DNA of 64,000 nucleotides from Enhygromyxa salina (GCF_002994615.1 NZ_PVNK01000138.1:1-64000); one strand, 5' to 3'; shown: positions 27,451 through 36,933, counted from the stretch's first letter. The notes: generated by a model from the sequence alone, not told the origin. A program made the numbers and translations.

Positions 27451-27467
27451 ACGCCATCAAATCACCA

Positions 27468-29099
27468 TCACTGCGGCGAGCTACTCGCGCTAGCACTCGC
27501 GAGCTCGTCGCGCAGCGTCCGCTTGAGGAACTTGCCGGTCGCGCCCCGGGGGATCTGGTCGCGGACCACGTAGCCGTCGGGTAGCCACCACTTCTCGAAG
27601 CGCTCGGCGAGGTAGGCCGTGAGCGCGGCCTCGTCGATCGTCGCGCCCTCCTTGGCCACGACGACCGCGAGGGGGCGCTCGGTCCACTTGGGGTGGGGCA
27701 CGGCGATCACCGCGGCCTCGGCGATGTCGGGGTGGCCCATCAGCGCGTTCTCGAGCGCGACCGAGCTGATCCACTCGCCGCCGGACTTGACCAGATCCTT
27801 GGTCCGGTCGGTGATCTGCATGTAGCCCTGGGCGTCGATCGTCACGACGTCGCCGGTCCGAAACCAGCCGTCGTCGGTCCACTTCTCGCTCGCGTCGACG
27901 CCACCGTGGTAGGAGCCGGCGATCCACGGGCCGCGGACCTGGAGCTCGCCCATGTGGACGCCGTCCCACGCGACCTCCTGGCCCTCGTCGTCGACGATGC
28001 GCATGTCGACGAAGGGCGGGGCGGTGCCCTGCTTGGCCCGGATCTTCAGCTGCTCGGCCTCGGGCAGCGCGGCGTGCTCGGGGCGCAGCAGCGACACGGA
28101 TCCGAGCGGCGTGGTCTCGGTCATGCCCCACGCGTGGATGACCCGCATGCCCATCTGGTCCATGGTCGAGATCATCGACTCGGGCGCCGCCGATCCGCCG
28201 ACGACCATGCGCAGGCCCGGCTGCAGCTTCCACTTGTCGGGGTGTTGCTCGACGAGCTTCATGATGCCCATCCAGATCGTCGGGACCCCGGCCGAGACCG
28301 TGACCTGCTCCTTGGCGTAGAGGTCGAGCAGCGCGTCGGGCTGGAGGTGCGGGCCCGGGTGGACCTGCTTGGCGCCGACCATCGTCGCGGTGAAGGGCAG
28401 GCCCCAGGCGTTGACATGGAACATCGGTACGACCGGGCACAAGGTGTCCTGGATCGACAGATCGAGGCTGTCGGGCAGGGCCGAGCCGAAGCAGTGCAAG
28501 ACCGTGGCCCGGTGGCTGTAGACGACGCCCTTGGGCCGCCCGGTCGTGCCCGAGGTGTAGCACATGCCGATCGGGTCGAGCTCGCTCGCGGGCGGCGGCG
28601 TCCAACTCTCGGGCGCGCCCTCACCGATCAGCGACTCGAAGTCGACGCAGCCCTCGGGCAGCTCCGCGTCGGTCCAGCGGACGACGAAGATCCGCTCGAA
28701 GGGCGGCTTGTCGCCAAACTTGGCCAGCAAGGGCAGGAGCACGTCGTCGATGACCAAGAAGCGATCGCCCGCGTCGGCGACGATGTAGCCGAGGTCTTCG
28801 GGGGACAGGCGCAGGTTGAGGGTGTGGTAGACGCCGCCGGCCATTGGCACGCCGAAGTACACCTCCATGTGCGCGTGGTGGTTCCACATCAAGGTTGCGA
28901 CGCGGTCGCCCTTGGTGAGGCCGGCGTCGATCAGGCCCTTGGCCAGGGCGCGGGACCGCTGGAGGAGATCGGCGTAGGTGTGGCGGACGAGCGATCGATC
29001 CGGGGCCTGGCTGACGATCTCGACCTTGGCGAACAGCCGGGCGGCGCGCTCGATCAGATGGTTGGTCGTCAGCGGGTAGTTCATCATCGTGGCGTGCAT
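27468..29099 (-). CDS. Long-chain fatty-acid CoA ligase
   Basis: ATG 29099 ([19 protein letters not shown]) has GGAG 7 bases upstream; the longer frame to 29279 runs into the tandem repeats. At 543 aa it matches the FadD/medium-chain acyl-CoA synthetase class. Motifs: [72 protein letters not shown] and the catalytic Lys region [17 protein letters not shown]. Converts free fatty acids to acyl-CoA. Confidence 0.92.
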   Translation of the reverse strand: MHATMMNYPLTTNHLIERAARLFAKVEIVSQAPDRSLVRHTYADLLQRSRALAKGLIDAGLTKGDRVATLMWNHHAHMEVYFGVPMAGGVYHTLNLRLSPEDLGYIVADAGDRFLVIDDVLLPLLAKFGDKPPFERIFVVRWTDAELPEGCVDFESLIGEGAPESWTPPPASELDPIGMCYTSGTTGRPKGVVYSHRATVLHCFGSALPDSLDLSIQDTLCPVVPMFHVNAWGLPFTATMVGAKQVHPGPHLQPDALLDLYAKEQVTVSAGVPTIWMGIMKLVEQHPDKWKLQPGLRMVVGGSAAPESMISTMDQMGMRVIHAWGMTETTPLGSVSLLRPEHAALPEAEQLKIRAKQGTAPPFVDMRIVDDEGQEVAWDGVHMGELQVRGPWIAGSYHGGVDASEKWTDDGWFRTGDVVTIDAQGYMQITDRTKDLVKSGGEWISSVALENALMGHPDIAEAAVIAVPHPKWTERPLAVVVAKEGATIDEAALTAYLAERFEKWWLPDGYVVRDQIPRGATGKFLKRTLRDELASASASSSPQ

Positions 29100-29160
29100 G
29101 TTGGGCTCCAGGACTGGGATGATGCCAGAAGCTGCGGTCACGGTGGGGGGGGGAGTACGG

Positions 29161-29873
29161 AGTCGTGGATGAGGCTTTGTCGTGGCCGTTGGGGGTCCGC
29201 GCATGGCCACAGGAGGTCCGAGTTCGGGGCGTCGCCTCTCCATCTGGGGTGCAGAAGGCTCTTGGTGCGAAATCACCACGTCGGTCGGCTGAGCGTCGGA
29301 GGTGCTTTTCGTACGGCGATACCCCGAACTCGGACAACCTGCGGCCTTTTTTGCGCTCTGCTCTTTGCGGGGGGTGACCCCGCTCCGAACCCCTGAGGGG
29401 AGTCGTGGATGAGGCTTTGTCGTGGCCGTTGGGGTCCGCGCATGGCCACAGGAGGTCCGAGTTCGGGGCGTCGCCTCTCCATCTGGGGTACAGAAGGCTC
29501 TTGGTGCGAAATCACCACGTCGGTCGGCTGAGCGTCGGAGGTGCTTTTCGTACGGCGATACCCCGAACTCGGACCACCTGCGGCCCTTTTTGCGCTCTGC
29601 TCTTTGCGGGGAGTGACCCCGCTCCGAACCCCTGAGGGGAGTCGTGGATGAGGCTTTGTCGTGGCCGTTGGGGTCCGCGCATGGCCACAGGAGGTCCGAG
29701 TTCGGGGCGTCGCCTCTCCATCTGGGGTGCAGAAGGCTCTTGGTGCGAAGTCACCACGTCGGTCGGCTGAGCGTCGAAGGTGCTTTTCGTACGGCGATAC
29801 CCCGAACTCGGACCACCTGCGGCCTTTTTTGCGCTCTGCTCTTTGCGGGGGGTGACTCCGCTCCGAACCACTG
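29161..29873 (+). repeat. Three tandem copies of a ~239-bp unit with internal inverted repeats
   Basis: Units start AGTCGTGGATGAGGCTTTGT at 29161, 29401 and 29640; the third ends early near 29873. Copies differ at only a few bases. Each unit holds a long imperfect inverted repeat: an arm around AGGAGGTCCGAGTTCGGGGC, matched by CCCCGAACTCGGACCACCT about 80 bases later, 23 of 26 bases pairing. Shorter hairpins GCGGGG/CCCCGC and CCCCTGAGGGG follow. Each unit carries a similar ~65-76-codon frame, but this is a consequence of the repeat and I do not call it a gene. No family recognised. Confidence 0.9.
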
Positions 29874-29956
29874 GGCACCATCCCGCCGCCAGACAACCGC
29901 GGAACGGACTTTTCCGCCCCCGAGCGCGGCCCAAGGACACAGAAAACTGCGTTCGA

Positions 29957-29972
29957 GCCCCCTTTAGGGGGC
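29957..29972. terminator. Hairpin downstream of the tandem repeat array
   Basis: GCCCCC TTTA GGGGGC is a 6-bp perfect stem with a 4-base loop. No T-tract follows, so a terminator role is uncertain. The surrounding 29874-30112 holds no gene. Confidence 0.35.
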
Positions 29973-30059
29973 CACGCAAACGATGGCGAAGCTCATGCCA
30001 GCCCACCGAGAGAGGGAGCGCAGCGACCGAACGACCGGCCGCTTGCGGCCGTGCGTGGC

Positions 30060-30081
30060 AGAGTCGCTGACGGCTGTGGGG
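30060..30081 (-). repeat. Post-stop short repeat, copy 2
   Basis: One mismatch in 22 to 6116-6137 and, like it, just downstream of a minus-strand stop codon. A degenerate second unit (ACTGACGGTCGCGGGGG) follows at about 30097-30108. Confidence 0.55.
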
Positions 30082-30112
30082 GTCTAAAACAACAACTGAC
30101 GGTCGCGGGGGT

Positions 30113-31546
30113 TTAAAGTCCCTCGTCGCGGCGGTTGGCGAGGATCTCGATGAAGGAGCGCGTGCGCAGCTCGGCCTCGGTCAGGCCGGTGACCGCGAGC
30201 TCTTCGAGCGACACCGCGCCGCAGCTGAGCGCACGCAGGAAGTAGTTGAGCAGGCCCTGGCCGGTCGCGGCGTCGTCGAACACCTCGCCGACGAGGGTGG
30301 CCTTGGCGGCCTGGTCGACGAAGTTGCGCAGGCGCGTGGCCGCGGCCTCGAAGCCGTCGAGGAAGAACGCGTAGCAGGCCGCGTAGCGGACCGGGAGCTG
30401 GGCGGGGTGCAGATCCCAGCCCTGGTAGTAGCCGCGCGTCAGCGAGCGCTGGATGTGATGGTGGCTCAGGCGCCAGGCTCCGTGGACGGCGGCTTGGTTC
30501 TCGCGGGTCTGCTCGGCGGTCAGGTCGCTGCCGCGATGGAGGGGGACGGGCATGACGTTGGTCGCGCCGTCCGACAAGAACACGCCGGTCTCGGCGAACC
30601 CGGCCTTCATGAGATCGAGGGCAAAGTCGCAGGCCGGGTGATCCATGCGCTGGTGGGCGGCCGTGACCCCGTAGCTGGCGGTGAAGTCGTAGGTCCCAAA
30701 GTGGGCCCCGACGCAGCGACCCTCGGCCGCGTCGACCAGCAAGGGCAGGAGCAGCTGGCCGCGCTCGTCGAACAGCCCGTGGGCGAGCTCGATCATGAGT
30801 TCGAGCTTCAGGGTCCCGGGCTCGAGGTCGAGGCGGCGCTCGAGGGCCTCGAACATCCGGACCAGGGTCGAGACCTGCTCGGGCACGGAGATCTTGGGCA
30901 GGGTGACGACGAAGTTGTCGGGCAGGCGCCCGGCCTCGCGGACCACGGTGCTGACAAAGAGATCGAGGGTTCGCGCCGCGCGGATCAGGGTCGCGCCCTC
31001 GAGCGGCTTGATGCGGATGCCGCAAAAGGGCGGCAGCGTGCCTGCTGCCAGACCCGCCGCGACCTCCTGGGCGGCCGCGACCGCGGTCGCGTCTTCTTCG
31101 TCGTCGGGCCGGTTGCCGTAGCCGTCTTCGAAGTCGAGGCGAAAGTCCTCGACCGGCTCGTCCTCGAGCTTGCCGCGGACGCGGTCGTAGACGGCGATCG
31201 CCAGCCAGGTCTCGGGGTCGTCGCGGCGCAGGGCCTCGGGATCGGTGATGTAGCGCGACTTGGCCGCGGCCTCGTCGTCGGCGAGCTCGCTGGCGCCGGG
31301 CAGCCCGAGCGCGCGGGCGAAGGTGAAGGGGTCGGGGCCGTAGGTGTCGAGGCTGCGCAGCGCGAGCGCGCCGAGCTTGGCCGCCGAGTCACGCGAGAAC
31401 AGGTGGGCGCCGCCGTAGACCACGTGGACGGGCTGGCGGGTGCTGGGCTCGCCGGGGTGGCGCGCGTTGAAGCGATCGGAGGCGGCCTCGAGCGCGGTCA
31501 GGGTGTCGGCGAGCTCGTCGGCCAGGGTGCTCTCGTAGGTGGTCAT
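30113..31546 (-). CDS. DUF6986-type HpcH/HpaI aldolase-like protein
   Basis: The 477-aa product from ATG 31546 reads VHVVYGGAHLFSRDSAAKLG, RLDFEDGYGNRPDDEED, CGIRIKPLEGATLIRAARTL, LKLELMIELAHGLFD and FGTYDFTASYGVTAAHQRMD. These strands fit the TIM barrel of citrate-lyase/malate-synthase-like aldolases; acidic residues in LDFEDG and ELMIE are candidate metal ligands. I recall this family (DUF6986) next to purine-catabolism genes in actinobacteria. It is last in the urate operon, 78 bases after uraH. A role on glyoxylate or ureidoglycolate, the end product here, is inferred. Frame open to 31606, but the extra part is not conserved-looking. Confidence 0.7.
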   Translation of the reverse strand: MTTYESTLADELADTLTALEAASDRFNARHPGEPSTRQPVHVVYGGAHLFSRDSAAKLGALALRSLDTYGPDPFTFARALGLPGASELADDEAAAKSRYITDPEALRRDDPETWLAIAVYDRVRGKLEDEPVEDFRLDFEDGYGNRPDDEEDATAVAAAQEVAAGLAAGTLPPFCGIRIKPLEGATLIRAARTLDLFVSTVVREAGRLPDNFVVTLPKISVPEQVSTLVRMFEALERRLDLEPGTLKLELMIELAHGLFDERGQLLLPLLVDAAEGRCVGAHFGTYDFTASYGVTAAHQRMDHPACDFALDLMKAGFAETGVFLSDGATNVMPVPLHRGSDLTAEQTRENQAAVHGAWRLSHHHIQRSLTRGYYQGWDLHPAQLPVRYAACYAFFLDGFEAAATRLRNFVDQAAKATLVGEVFDDAATGQGLLNYFLRALSCGAVSLEELAVTGLTEAELRTRSFIEILANRRDEGL

Positions 31547-31624
31547 CTCGTTGTCGGTTCCTGACTCGGGCCTTGGACCCGAGTCCTTCGCTTGGCTCGG
31601 GCCCACAGCTCCGAGGAGACTGGC

Positions 31625-31984
31625 TCAGCTCCCACGGTAGGTCGAGTAGCCGAAGGGGTTGAGGAGCAGCGGCACGTGATAGTGCTGCCCGGGGTCGTCG
31701 ATCTGAAACGCGATCTCGGCCCAGGGATAGAAGAAGTCGTCGACGCCGACGCGGGCGAAGTAGCTCGCGGTCGCAAAGCGGATCCGGTAGGTGCCGGGGC
31801 GCAGGCTGCCGGGCGCGAGCAGATCGGTGACGCGGCCGTCGGCGTCGGTCAGGCCCTCGGCGAGGAGCTCCCAGCGCTTGGAGTCGTCGGTCTCGCGGCT
31901 GAGGGTCACGGGGACGCCCTCGGCGGGGCGGCCGAGGGCCGTGTCGAGCACGTGGGTGGTGATCGGGCTGCGGGGGTCGCTCAT
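31625..31984 (-). CDS. uraH: 5-hydroxyisourate hydrolase (transthyretin-like)
   Basis: The 119-aa protein starts MSDPRSPITTHVLDTALGRP and ends in the diagnostic YRGS. The TTHVLD and GTYRIRFATASYF strands and HYHVPLLLNPFGYSTYRGS carry the conserved His/Arg/Ser residues. It hydrolyses 5-hydroxyisourate to OHCU, the step after urate oxidation by PuuD. Overlaps uraD by ATGA. Confidence 0.95.
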   Translation of the reverse strand: MSDPRSPITTHVLDTALGRPAEGVPVTLSRETDDSKRWELLAEGLTDADGRVTDLLAPGSLRPGTYRIRFATASYFARVGVDDFFYPWAEIAFQIDDPGQHYHVPLLLNPFGYSTYRGS

Positions 31985-32490
31985 GTCGCAATCGTCTCCA
32001 GTCGCGCGTGGGTGATCTTGGCCTGCTCGGCCGCGGCGATGCGCAGTTCGTCCTCGGCTGGGTTGGCCATGCGGGCCTCGAGCAGGTCGGCGATCTGCGC
32101 GGCGGTCTTGCCAGCGGCGCTGACGATGAAGATGTGACCGTAGCGCGCTTCGTAGGCGAGGTTGCCGTCGCGCAGGCGCTCGAGCTCGGCCTCGCTGGCT
32201 CCGATCGCGCCGGCCTGCTCGCGGATCGACAGCGAGGCCGTGGCCGAGAATTTTTTTCGCAGCGCGTCGAGGTTGGCGCCGATCCGCGGGTGGTGCTCGA
32301 AGGCCTCGAGGATGTCGTCGCGCGTCATCGTGGCCCAGACCTCGCGGGCGCAGCGGTGGAGGGCCGCGTCGTCGCCAAAGGGCCGCCGCGCGAGCATGCC
32401 CGCGACCCAGCGGGAGGCGCCACAGCAGCGCGTGAGCGCGGCGCGGGCCTCGGGCTCGGCGAGGGCGTCGAGGGCTTGCGCGGCGCTCAA
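31981..32490 (-). CDS. uraD: OHCU decarboxylase
   Basis: The 169-aa all-helical protein contains the catalytic signature FEHHPRIGANLD with its His. KFSATASLSIREQAGAIGAS and YEARYGHIFIVSAAGKTA follow, the usual UraD pattern. It decarboxylates 2-oxo-4-hydroxy-4-carboxy-5-ureidoimidazoline to S-allantoin. Overlaps uraH downstream and the allantoicase gene upstream (four bases each). Confidence 0.93.
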   Translation of the reverse strand: MSAAQALDALAEPEARAALTRCCGASRWVAGMLARRPFGDDAALHRCAREVWATMTRDDILEAFEHHPRIGANLDALRKKFSATASLSIREQAGAIGASEAELERLRDGNLAYEARYGHIFIVSAAGKTAAQIADLLEARMANPAEDELRIAAAEQAKITHARLETIAT

Positions 32491-33653
32491 GAGTCGGACT
32501 CCGCGCTGGTCTGGCCCTCGACTCGACGCTGCGCCTGACCGCCCGCTTGACCGCTTGCTTGACCCCCCGCTCGACCCCCCGCTCGACCATAGACGCGCAG
32601 GCGGGCGACGCCGCCGTCGGGGAAGGCCTCGAGCCGGACGTGGGTGAAGGGGCCGCGGTCCTCGAGCTCGCGGACGAACTCGCGCCGGTCGGGCCCGAGC
32701 GGGCGCTCGGCGACGATCCGCTTCCAGCGATCCGGGGCGATCGGGGACTCGGGCAGGACCTCATGCCACCCGCCTTGGGCGCGCGAGCCCGCGAGCAGAT
32801 CGGCCAGCTTCGCGGCTGGCGCGTGGACGCCCCACAGCGAGCAGCGGCCGGCGTGGTTGCCGTGGAAGTGACCCGTGTCGAATTCGATCGTGCCGAGGGT
32901 CCCGGGGGCCGCGAGCTCGATCAGGATCCAGTCGTGGCCCGGCCCGCGGCGGCGCCGGGTCTCCCAGCCGCCGCCCATGTAGGTCGAGCGACCGGGGGCG
33001 ATGAGGTTGTTCATCGGGGCGAAGAACATGTCGCTGCAGGCCAGGGCGCGGCCGCCGTGACGCAGCGCGGCGAGGTCGACCTCGCCGGGCGAGATCGCGG
33101 CCCGGGCCTCGTCGTCGATCGGCGCGTCCCAGCTCGGGCTGACCACGCCAAAGCTGCGCAGCCGGGCGACGCCGCCGTCGGGGGTGATCGTCAGGCGCAG
33201 GTGGGTGACCGGGCGCTGCTCGATGACCGTGAACAGGTTGTGGCTGCCGGGCTGCAGCGGCGCCTGGTCGAGGACCGGGAACCACGCGGCGTCGGCGAGG
33301 GCCTCGAGGCTGCGGGCGCCCGGGGCGTCGCAGGCCTCGACCCGCGCGAGCGGGGCGTGGTTGCCGAGAAAGTGGCTGGTGTCGAGGTCGAGGGCGCGCA
33401 GGTGGCCGCGCGCGCCGAGCCGGAGCACGCACCAGTCCTCGCCGACCGACCGCCGCCGCCGCGACTCCCAGCCGTCCATCCACTTGCCGCGCTCGGTGTA
33501 GCGATCGGGATCGAAGACGGCCGGCTTGGGCTCGACGAGGTTGCTGGCTTCGGCGAAGAACTCGTCGCTGCAGCCGAGGACCTCGGCGCCGAAGCTGGCG
33601 CTGGACAGGTTGACGAGGCCGGGGAACGTTGGGGCGGGGCTAGCGGTGATCAT
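32487..33653 (-). CDS. alc: Allantoicase
   Basis: ATG 33653 was chosen; the frame is open to 33863 but overlaps allB there. Two tandem allantoicase domains: LVNLSSASFGAEVLGCSDEF, then RRRSVGEDWCVLRLGARG and LDTSHFLGNHAP. The second half has DMFFAPMNNLIAPGRST, RRRGPGHDWILIELAAPG and FDTGHFHGNHAGRCSL. It cleaves allantoate to ureidoglycolate and urea. The last ~28 residues are Gly/Ala/Gln-rich low complexity, encoded by repeated GGTCAAGCGGGCGG-like DNA. Confidence 0.92.
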   Translation of the reverse strand: MITASPAPTFPGLVNLSSASFGAEVLGCSDEFFAEASNLVEPKPAVFDPDRYTERGKWMDGWESRRRRSVGEDWCVLRLGARGHLRALDLDTSHFLGNHAPLARVEACDAPGARSLEALADAAWFPVLDQAPLQPGSHNLFTVIEQRPVTHLRLTITPDGGVARLRSFGVVSPSWDAPIDDEARAAISPGEVDLAALRHGGRALACSDMFFAPMNNLIAPGRSTYMGGGWETRRRRGPGHDWILIELAAPGTLGTIEFDTGHFHGNHAGRCSLWGVHAPAAKLADLLAGSRAQGGWHEVLPESPIAPDRWKRIVAERPLGPDRREFVRELEDRGPFTHVRLEAFPDGGVARLRVYGRAGGRAGGQASGQAGGQAQRRVEGQTSAESDS

Positions 33654-35001
33654 GGGGGCGAACCAGCGGGCGACCGGTGGGGGTCTCACAAAAGGGGAGG
33701 GCGCTGCCCGCATCGTAGATCGTCTGGCCGCGCAGCCAGGTGCGCTGCACTCGTCCGCGGAGGCGGCGGCCGATCCACGGCGAGACCTTGTGGCGAAAGT
33801 GCAGATCCTCGGCGCGGACGACGAACTCGGCGTCGGGGTCGAAGGCGACGAGGTCGGCGTCACGGCCGGCGGCGATCGTGCCCTTGCGCGCGCCGAGCCC
33901 GGTCAGCCGGGCCGGGGCCGCGCTCATCCACTCGACGACCGTGGCCAGCTCGAAGCCGCGCGCGGCCGCCTCGGTCCACACGCTAGCGAGCCCGAGCGAG
34001 AGCGAGGCGATGCCGCCCCAGGCCTCGATGAAGCCGCCTTGCTTGAGCGTTGGCGTGCACGGCGAGTGATCGGTGACGACCAGATCGATCACGCCCTCGG
34101 CCAGGGCCGCCCACAGCTGTTCGCGGTTGGCGGCCTCGCGGACCGGCGGTGCGCACTTGAACAGGGTCGCGTCGCGCGGGACCTCTTCGGCGCACAGACA
34201 TAGATAGTGGGGGCAGGTCTCGACGGTGATCGGCAGGCCCTCGGCCCGGGCTGCGCGCAGCAGCGGGATCGCGCTCGCGGCCGAGAGGTGGACGATGTGC
34301 ACGGCGCAGCCGGTCTCGCGGCACAGCCGGATCAACAGGTCGATCGCGGCCTCCTCCCAGGCCGCAGGCCGCCGCCGCAGCCAGCTGTTGTAGGCGCTCG
34401 GCTCGTCGAGGGGCTCTGCGTCGAGCGGGAGGGCGATCTCGGCGTGGGCGAGCAGCGGGATGCCGGCCGCGGCCAGCGCGACCATGGCCTGGCGGAGCGC
34501 GGCCTCGTCGCTGGCCGGGAACTCGTCGATGCCCGAGTCACACAAGAAGGCCTTGGCGCCCAGGACCCCGCGCGCGGCCAGGCCCGGGAGCTCGCCAGCG
34601 TTGCCCGGGACGACCCCGCCCCAGAAGCCGACGTCGACCGCGAGGTGCTCCGCGCAGTCGTCGAGCTTGGCGTCGAAGCCGGCGACGCTCGTGGTCACCG
34701 GGAGGCAGTTGAGCGGCATGTCGACCAGGGTCGTGACGCCGCCGGCCGCGGCCGCCCGGGTCGCGGTCTCGAAGCCCTCCCAGTCGGTCCGCCCGGGCTG
34801 GTTGATGTGGACGTGGCAGTCGACGAGCCCGGGCAGCAGGGCGAGCTCGCCGAGGCGCTCGTGGGCCATGCCCGTGGCCTCGACCGCCGCGATCTCGATG
34901 AGGTCGACGATGCGCTCGCCCTCGACGATGACCGCGGCCGGTCGGACCCCCTCGGGGGTCACGACCCGCTCACTCGAGATCGCAACGCGGCCAGCGCTCA
35001 T
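33640..35001 (-). CDS. allB: Allantoinase
   Basis: The 453-aa amidohydrolase has the metal motif LLPGLVDCHVHINQPGRTDW. VTTLVDMPLNCLPVTTS follows, then the carboxylated-Lys region GAKAFLCDSGIDEFPA, HAEIALP, CAVHIVHLSAAS, ETCPHYL and VTDHSPCTPTLK. It opens allantoin to allantoate. It overlaps alc by 14 bases and puuD by four; the 801-codon frame it sits in is a fusion of frames, not a protein. Confidence 0.95.
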   Translation of the reverse strand: MSAGRVAISSERVVTPEGVRPAAVIVEGERIVDLIEIAAVEATGMAHERLGELALLPGLVDCHVHINQPGRTDWEGFETATRAAAAGGVTTLVDMPLNCLPVTTSVAGFDAKLDDCAEHLAVDVGFWGGVVPGNAGELPGLAARGVLGAKAFLCDSGIDEFPASDEAALRQAMVALAAAGIPLLAHAEIALPLDAEPLDEPSAYNSWLRRRPAAWEEAAIDLLIRLCRETGCAVHIVHLSAASAIPLLRAARAEGLPITVETCPHYLCLCAEEVPRDATLFKCAPPVREAANREQLWAALAEGVIDLVVTDHSPCTPTLKQGGFIEAWGGIASLSLGLASVWTEAAARGFELATVVEWMSAAPARLTGLGARKGTIAAGRDADLVAFDPDAEFVVRAEDLHFRHKVSPWIGRRLRGRVQRTWLRGQTIYDAGSALPFCETPTGRPLVRPHDHR

Positions 35002-36212
35002 GGGCTCGGCTCCGCCGCGACCGCGTTGATGTTGGCGCCCTGGGCGATCCAGGCCGCGATGATCTCGCGCTCTTCGTCGGTCATCTGGGTCATGTTGGCC
35101 AGCGGCATGGTCCGGGCCACGACGACCACGCTGTTGATCCGCGGGGCCATGGTCGCGATCTGCTGGGGGGTGTCGAACTTTACCCCTTGCGGCGCGGCCT
35201 TGTAGCCAGCGTTGGTCGGCGAGGCCGAGTGGCAGGTCACGCAGCGCTCGCCGACGATCGTCCGGACCTCTTCGAAGGCGACCGGCCGGTAGTCGGCGTA
35301 GCTCTTGGGCTTGGACACATAGGCGAGCGCGATCATCCCCGCGGCCGCGGCCGGCAGCAGCCACACGTTCGAGACCCCGCGCCCGCGGAGGTTGAACCAG
35401 TGCCGGGTCCCGCCCCCGATCAGCGAGAGCGCCGCGAGCACGGCCCAGTTCCACTCGTGCCCGTAGGTGAAGGGGTAGTGGTTGCTGACCATGATGAACA
35501 GCACGGGCAGCGTCATGTAGTTGTTGTGGAGCGAGCGCTGGGCCGCGTCGCGGTTCCAGACCGGATCGGGCGCCTCGCTCGCGACCATGGCCGCGACGGT
35601 CTTGCGCTGGTTGGGGATGATGATGAAGAACACGTTGGCCGCCATCATCGTCCCGAGCATCGCGCCGACGTGGATGTAGGCCGCGCGGCTGCCAAAGGTC
35701 GTCGACAGGCCGTAGGCCACGCCGGTCATGGCCGCGAAGCCGAGCAGCGCGAACACCCCGGGCATGCGCCCGAGCGGCGAGCGGCAGGTCAGATCGTAGG
35801 CGATCCAGCCGATCACCAGCGAGCCCACGCCGATCCCGACCGCGACCCCCGGGCTGAGCTCGCGGACGGCGACGTCGATCAAGAACTGATCGCTGTCGAG
35901 GTAGTAGACCAGGGTCAGGAGCAGGGCCCCGGTGATCCAGGTCAGGTAGGCCTCCCACTTGAACCAGTGCAGGACCTTGGGCAGCTTTTCGGGCGCGACC
36001 TTGTACTTGAGCACCCGGTAGAAGTGGCCGCCGTGGATCGACCACAGCTCGCCGTCCACGCCCTCGCCGCCGACGCCGTCTTTGTGCTCGGGCTCGCGGA
36101 TGTGGTTGTTGAGCCAGTTGAAGTAGAACGAGGTCCCGATCCAGGCCGCGCCGAAGATCAGGTGGGCCCAGCGGACCACGAGCTCGAGCCAGTCGATCGC
36201 GTAGGTCCCCAT
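34998..36212 (-). CDS. puuD: Urate oxidase PuuD (membrane, with cytochrome c domain)
   Basis: The 404-aa protein has about eight membrane segments. It starts MGTYAIDWLELVVRWAHLIF, has a GTSFYFNWLNNHI helix and carries conserved His in RWAHLIF, GGHFYRVLKY and SLHNNYM. A C-terminal haem-c motif CVTCH (~residue 323) completes the fold. It oxidises urate to 5-hydroxyisourate at the membrane. First enzyme gene of the pathway in transcription order. Overlaps allB by ATGA; a membrane zinc-ribbon gene ends one base upstream. Confidence 0.93.
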   Translation of the reverse strand: MGTYAIDWLELVVRWAHLIFGAAWIGTSFYFNWLNNHIREPEHKDGVGGEGVDGELWSIHGGHFYRVLKYKVAPEKLPKVLHWFKWEAYLTWITGALLLTLVYYLDSDQFLIDVAVRELSPGVAVGIGVGSLVIGWIAYDLTCRSPLGRMPGVFALLGFAAMTGVAYGLSTTFGSRAAYIHVGAMLGTMMAANVFFIIIPNQRKTVAAMVASEAPDPVWNRDAAQRSLHNNYMTLPVLFIMVSNHYPFTYGHEWNWAVLAALSLIGGGTRHWFNLRGRGVSNVWLLPAAAAGMIALAYVSKPKSYADYRPVAFEEVRTIVGERCVTCHSASPTNAGYKAAPQGVKFDTPQQIATMAPRINSVVVVARTMPLANMTQMTDEEREIIAAWIAQGANINAVAAEPSP

Positions 36213-36213
36213 C

Positions 36214-36933
36214 TCAGCCCCACCCGCCTCGATTGTGCTGGCCTGGATGCTGACCCCAGCCGCCCGGTTGCGCTTGCGACGGTGGATGCTGGTGGGGTTG
36301 ATGCGGGTGGGGTTGCTGCGGGTGGGGTTGATGCTGGTGGGCCGGGTAGGCGGGGGCTTGGTGCTGCGGCGGCGAGTACTGGGGCGCCTGCGCCTGCGCC
36401 TGCGCCTGCGCCTGCGGCCAGCCGGTCTGGACTGGCGCGTGTGTCTCGACGATGCTGTTGCAGTACGGGCAGGTCAGCTGCTCGCCCTCGAACACGATCT
36501 GGTTGCCGAGCGCGCCACCGCAGCTCTGACAGCGCTCGGCGACCCTGGCCGCCTGCGAGAGCCGATCGAGCCGGAGGTAGCGGCCGCTGCTGCGATGCAT
36601 GACCAGCGGCAGGTGGTGCTTGGCGATGCTCTGGTTGAGCAGGGTCTGAGCCTCGGCCGGGGACACGCCGAGGTGCCCTGCGAGCTCGTCGAGCGAGAAG
36701 GTGTCGTGTGAGCGCACGAACCCGGTGAGCTGGGCCTCGCGTTCGGTCTCGCGCTGGCCCTTGAGCCCCACCCGCAGCAACAGGCCACCGGGGAGGCCGA
36801 ACATCCCGCTGAGAATCACGAGCCCGGGGATCGCGCCGCCTTCGTCGGTCAGCGCCGCGAAGGGGATCAGGACCAACAACAGCGTGCTCGGACCGAGCAG
36901 CAGCAGGCCGAGCACTTTGAGGAGGTTGTGCAC
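36214..36933 (-). CDS. Membrane protein with winged-helix-like part, zinc ribbon and Gln/His/Pro tail
   Basis: Two N-terminal hydrophobic segments (LLKVLGLLLLGPSTLLLVLI and a Gly-rich one) precede a helical part, SHDTFSLDELAGHLGVSPAE, that looks like a small winged helix. A zinc ribbon follows: CQSCGG and CPYCNS. The last ~65 residues are QA repeats and a Pro/His/Gln tail. No known family. It is first in line with the urate operon, one base before puuD, but a functional link is uncertain. Confidence 0.65.
   Translation of the reverse strand: MHNLLKVLGLLLLGPSTLLLVLIPFAALTDEGGAIPGLVILSGMFGLPGGLLLRVGLKGQRETEREAQLTGFVRSHDTFSLDELAGHLGVSPAEAQTLLNQSIAKHHLPLVMHRSSGRYLRLDRLSQAARVAERCQSCGGALGNQIVFEGEQLTCPYCNSIVETHAPVQTGWPQAQAQAQAQAPQYSPPQHQAPAYPAHQHQPHPQQPHPHQPHQHPPSQAQPGGWGQHPGQHNRGGWG

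Noticed and set aside
29161..29873. Repeated 64-76-codon frames in the tandem units as a small-protein family, or a CRISPR array
   Set aside because: Frames exist in several phases, without signal, RBS or conserved codon bias. Units are ~239 bases with no short repeats and unique spacers, so not CRISPR.
33640..36045. An 801-codon frame joining allB to upstream sequence
   Set aside because: The N-terminal part is the antiphase reading of puuD; allB itself starts at 35001.
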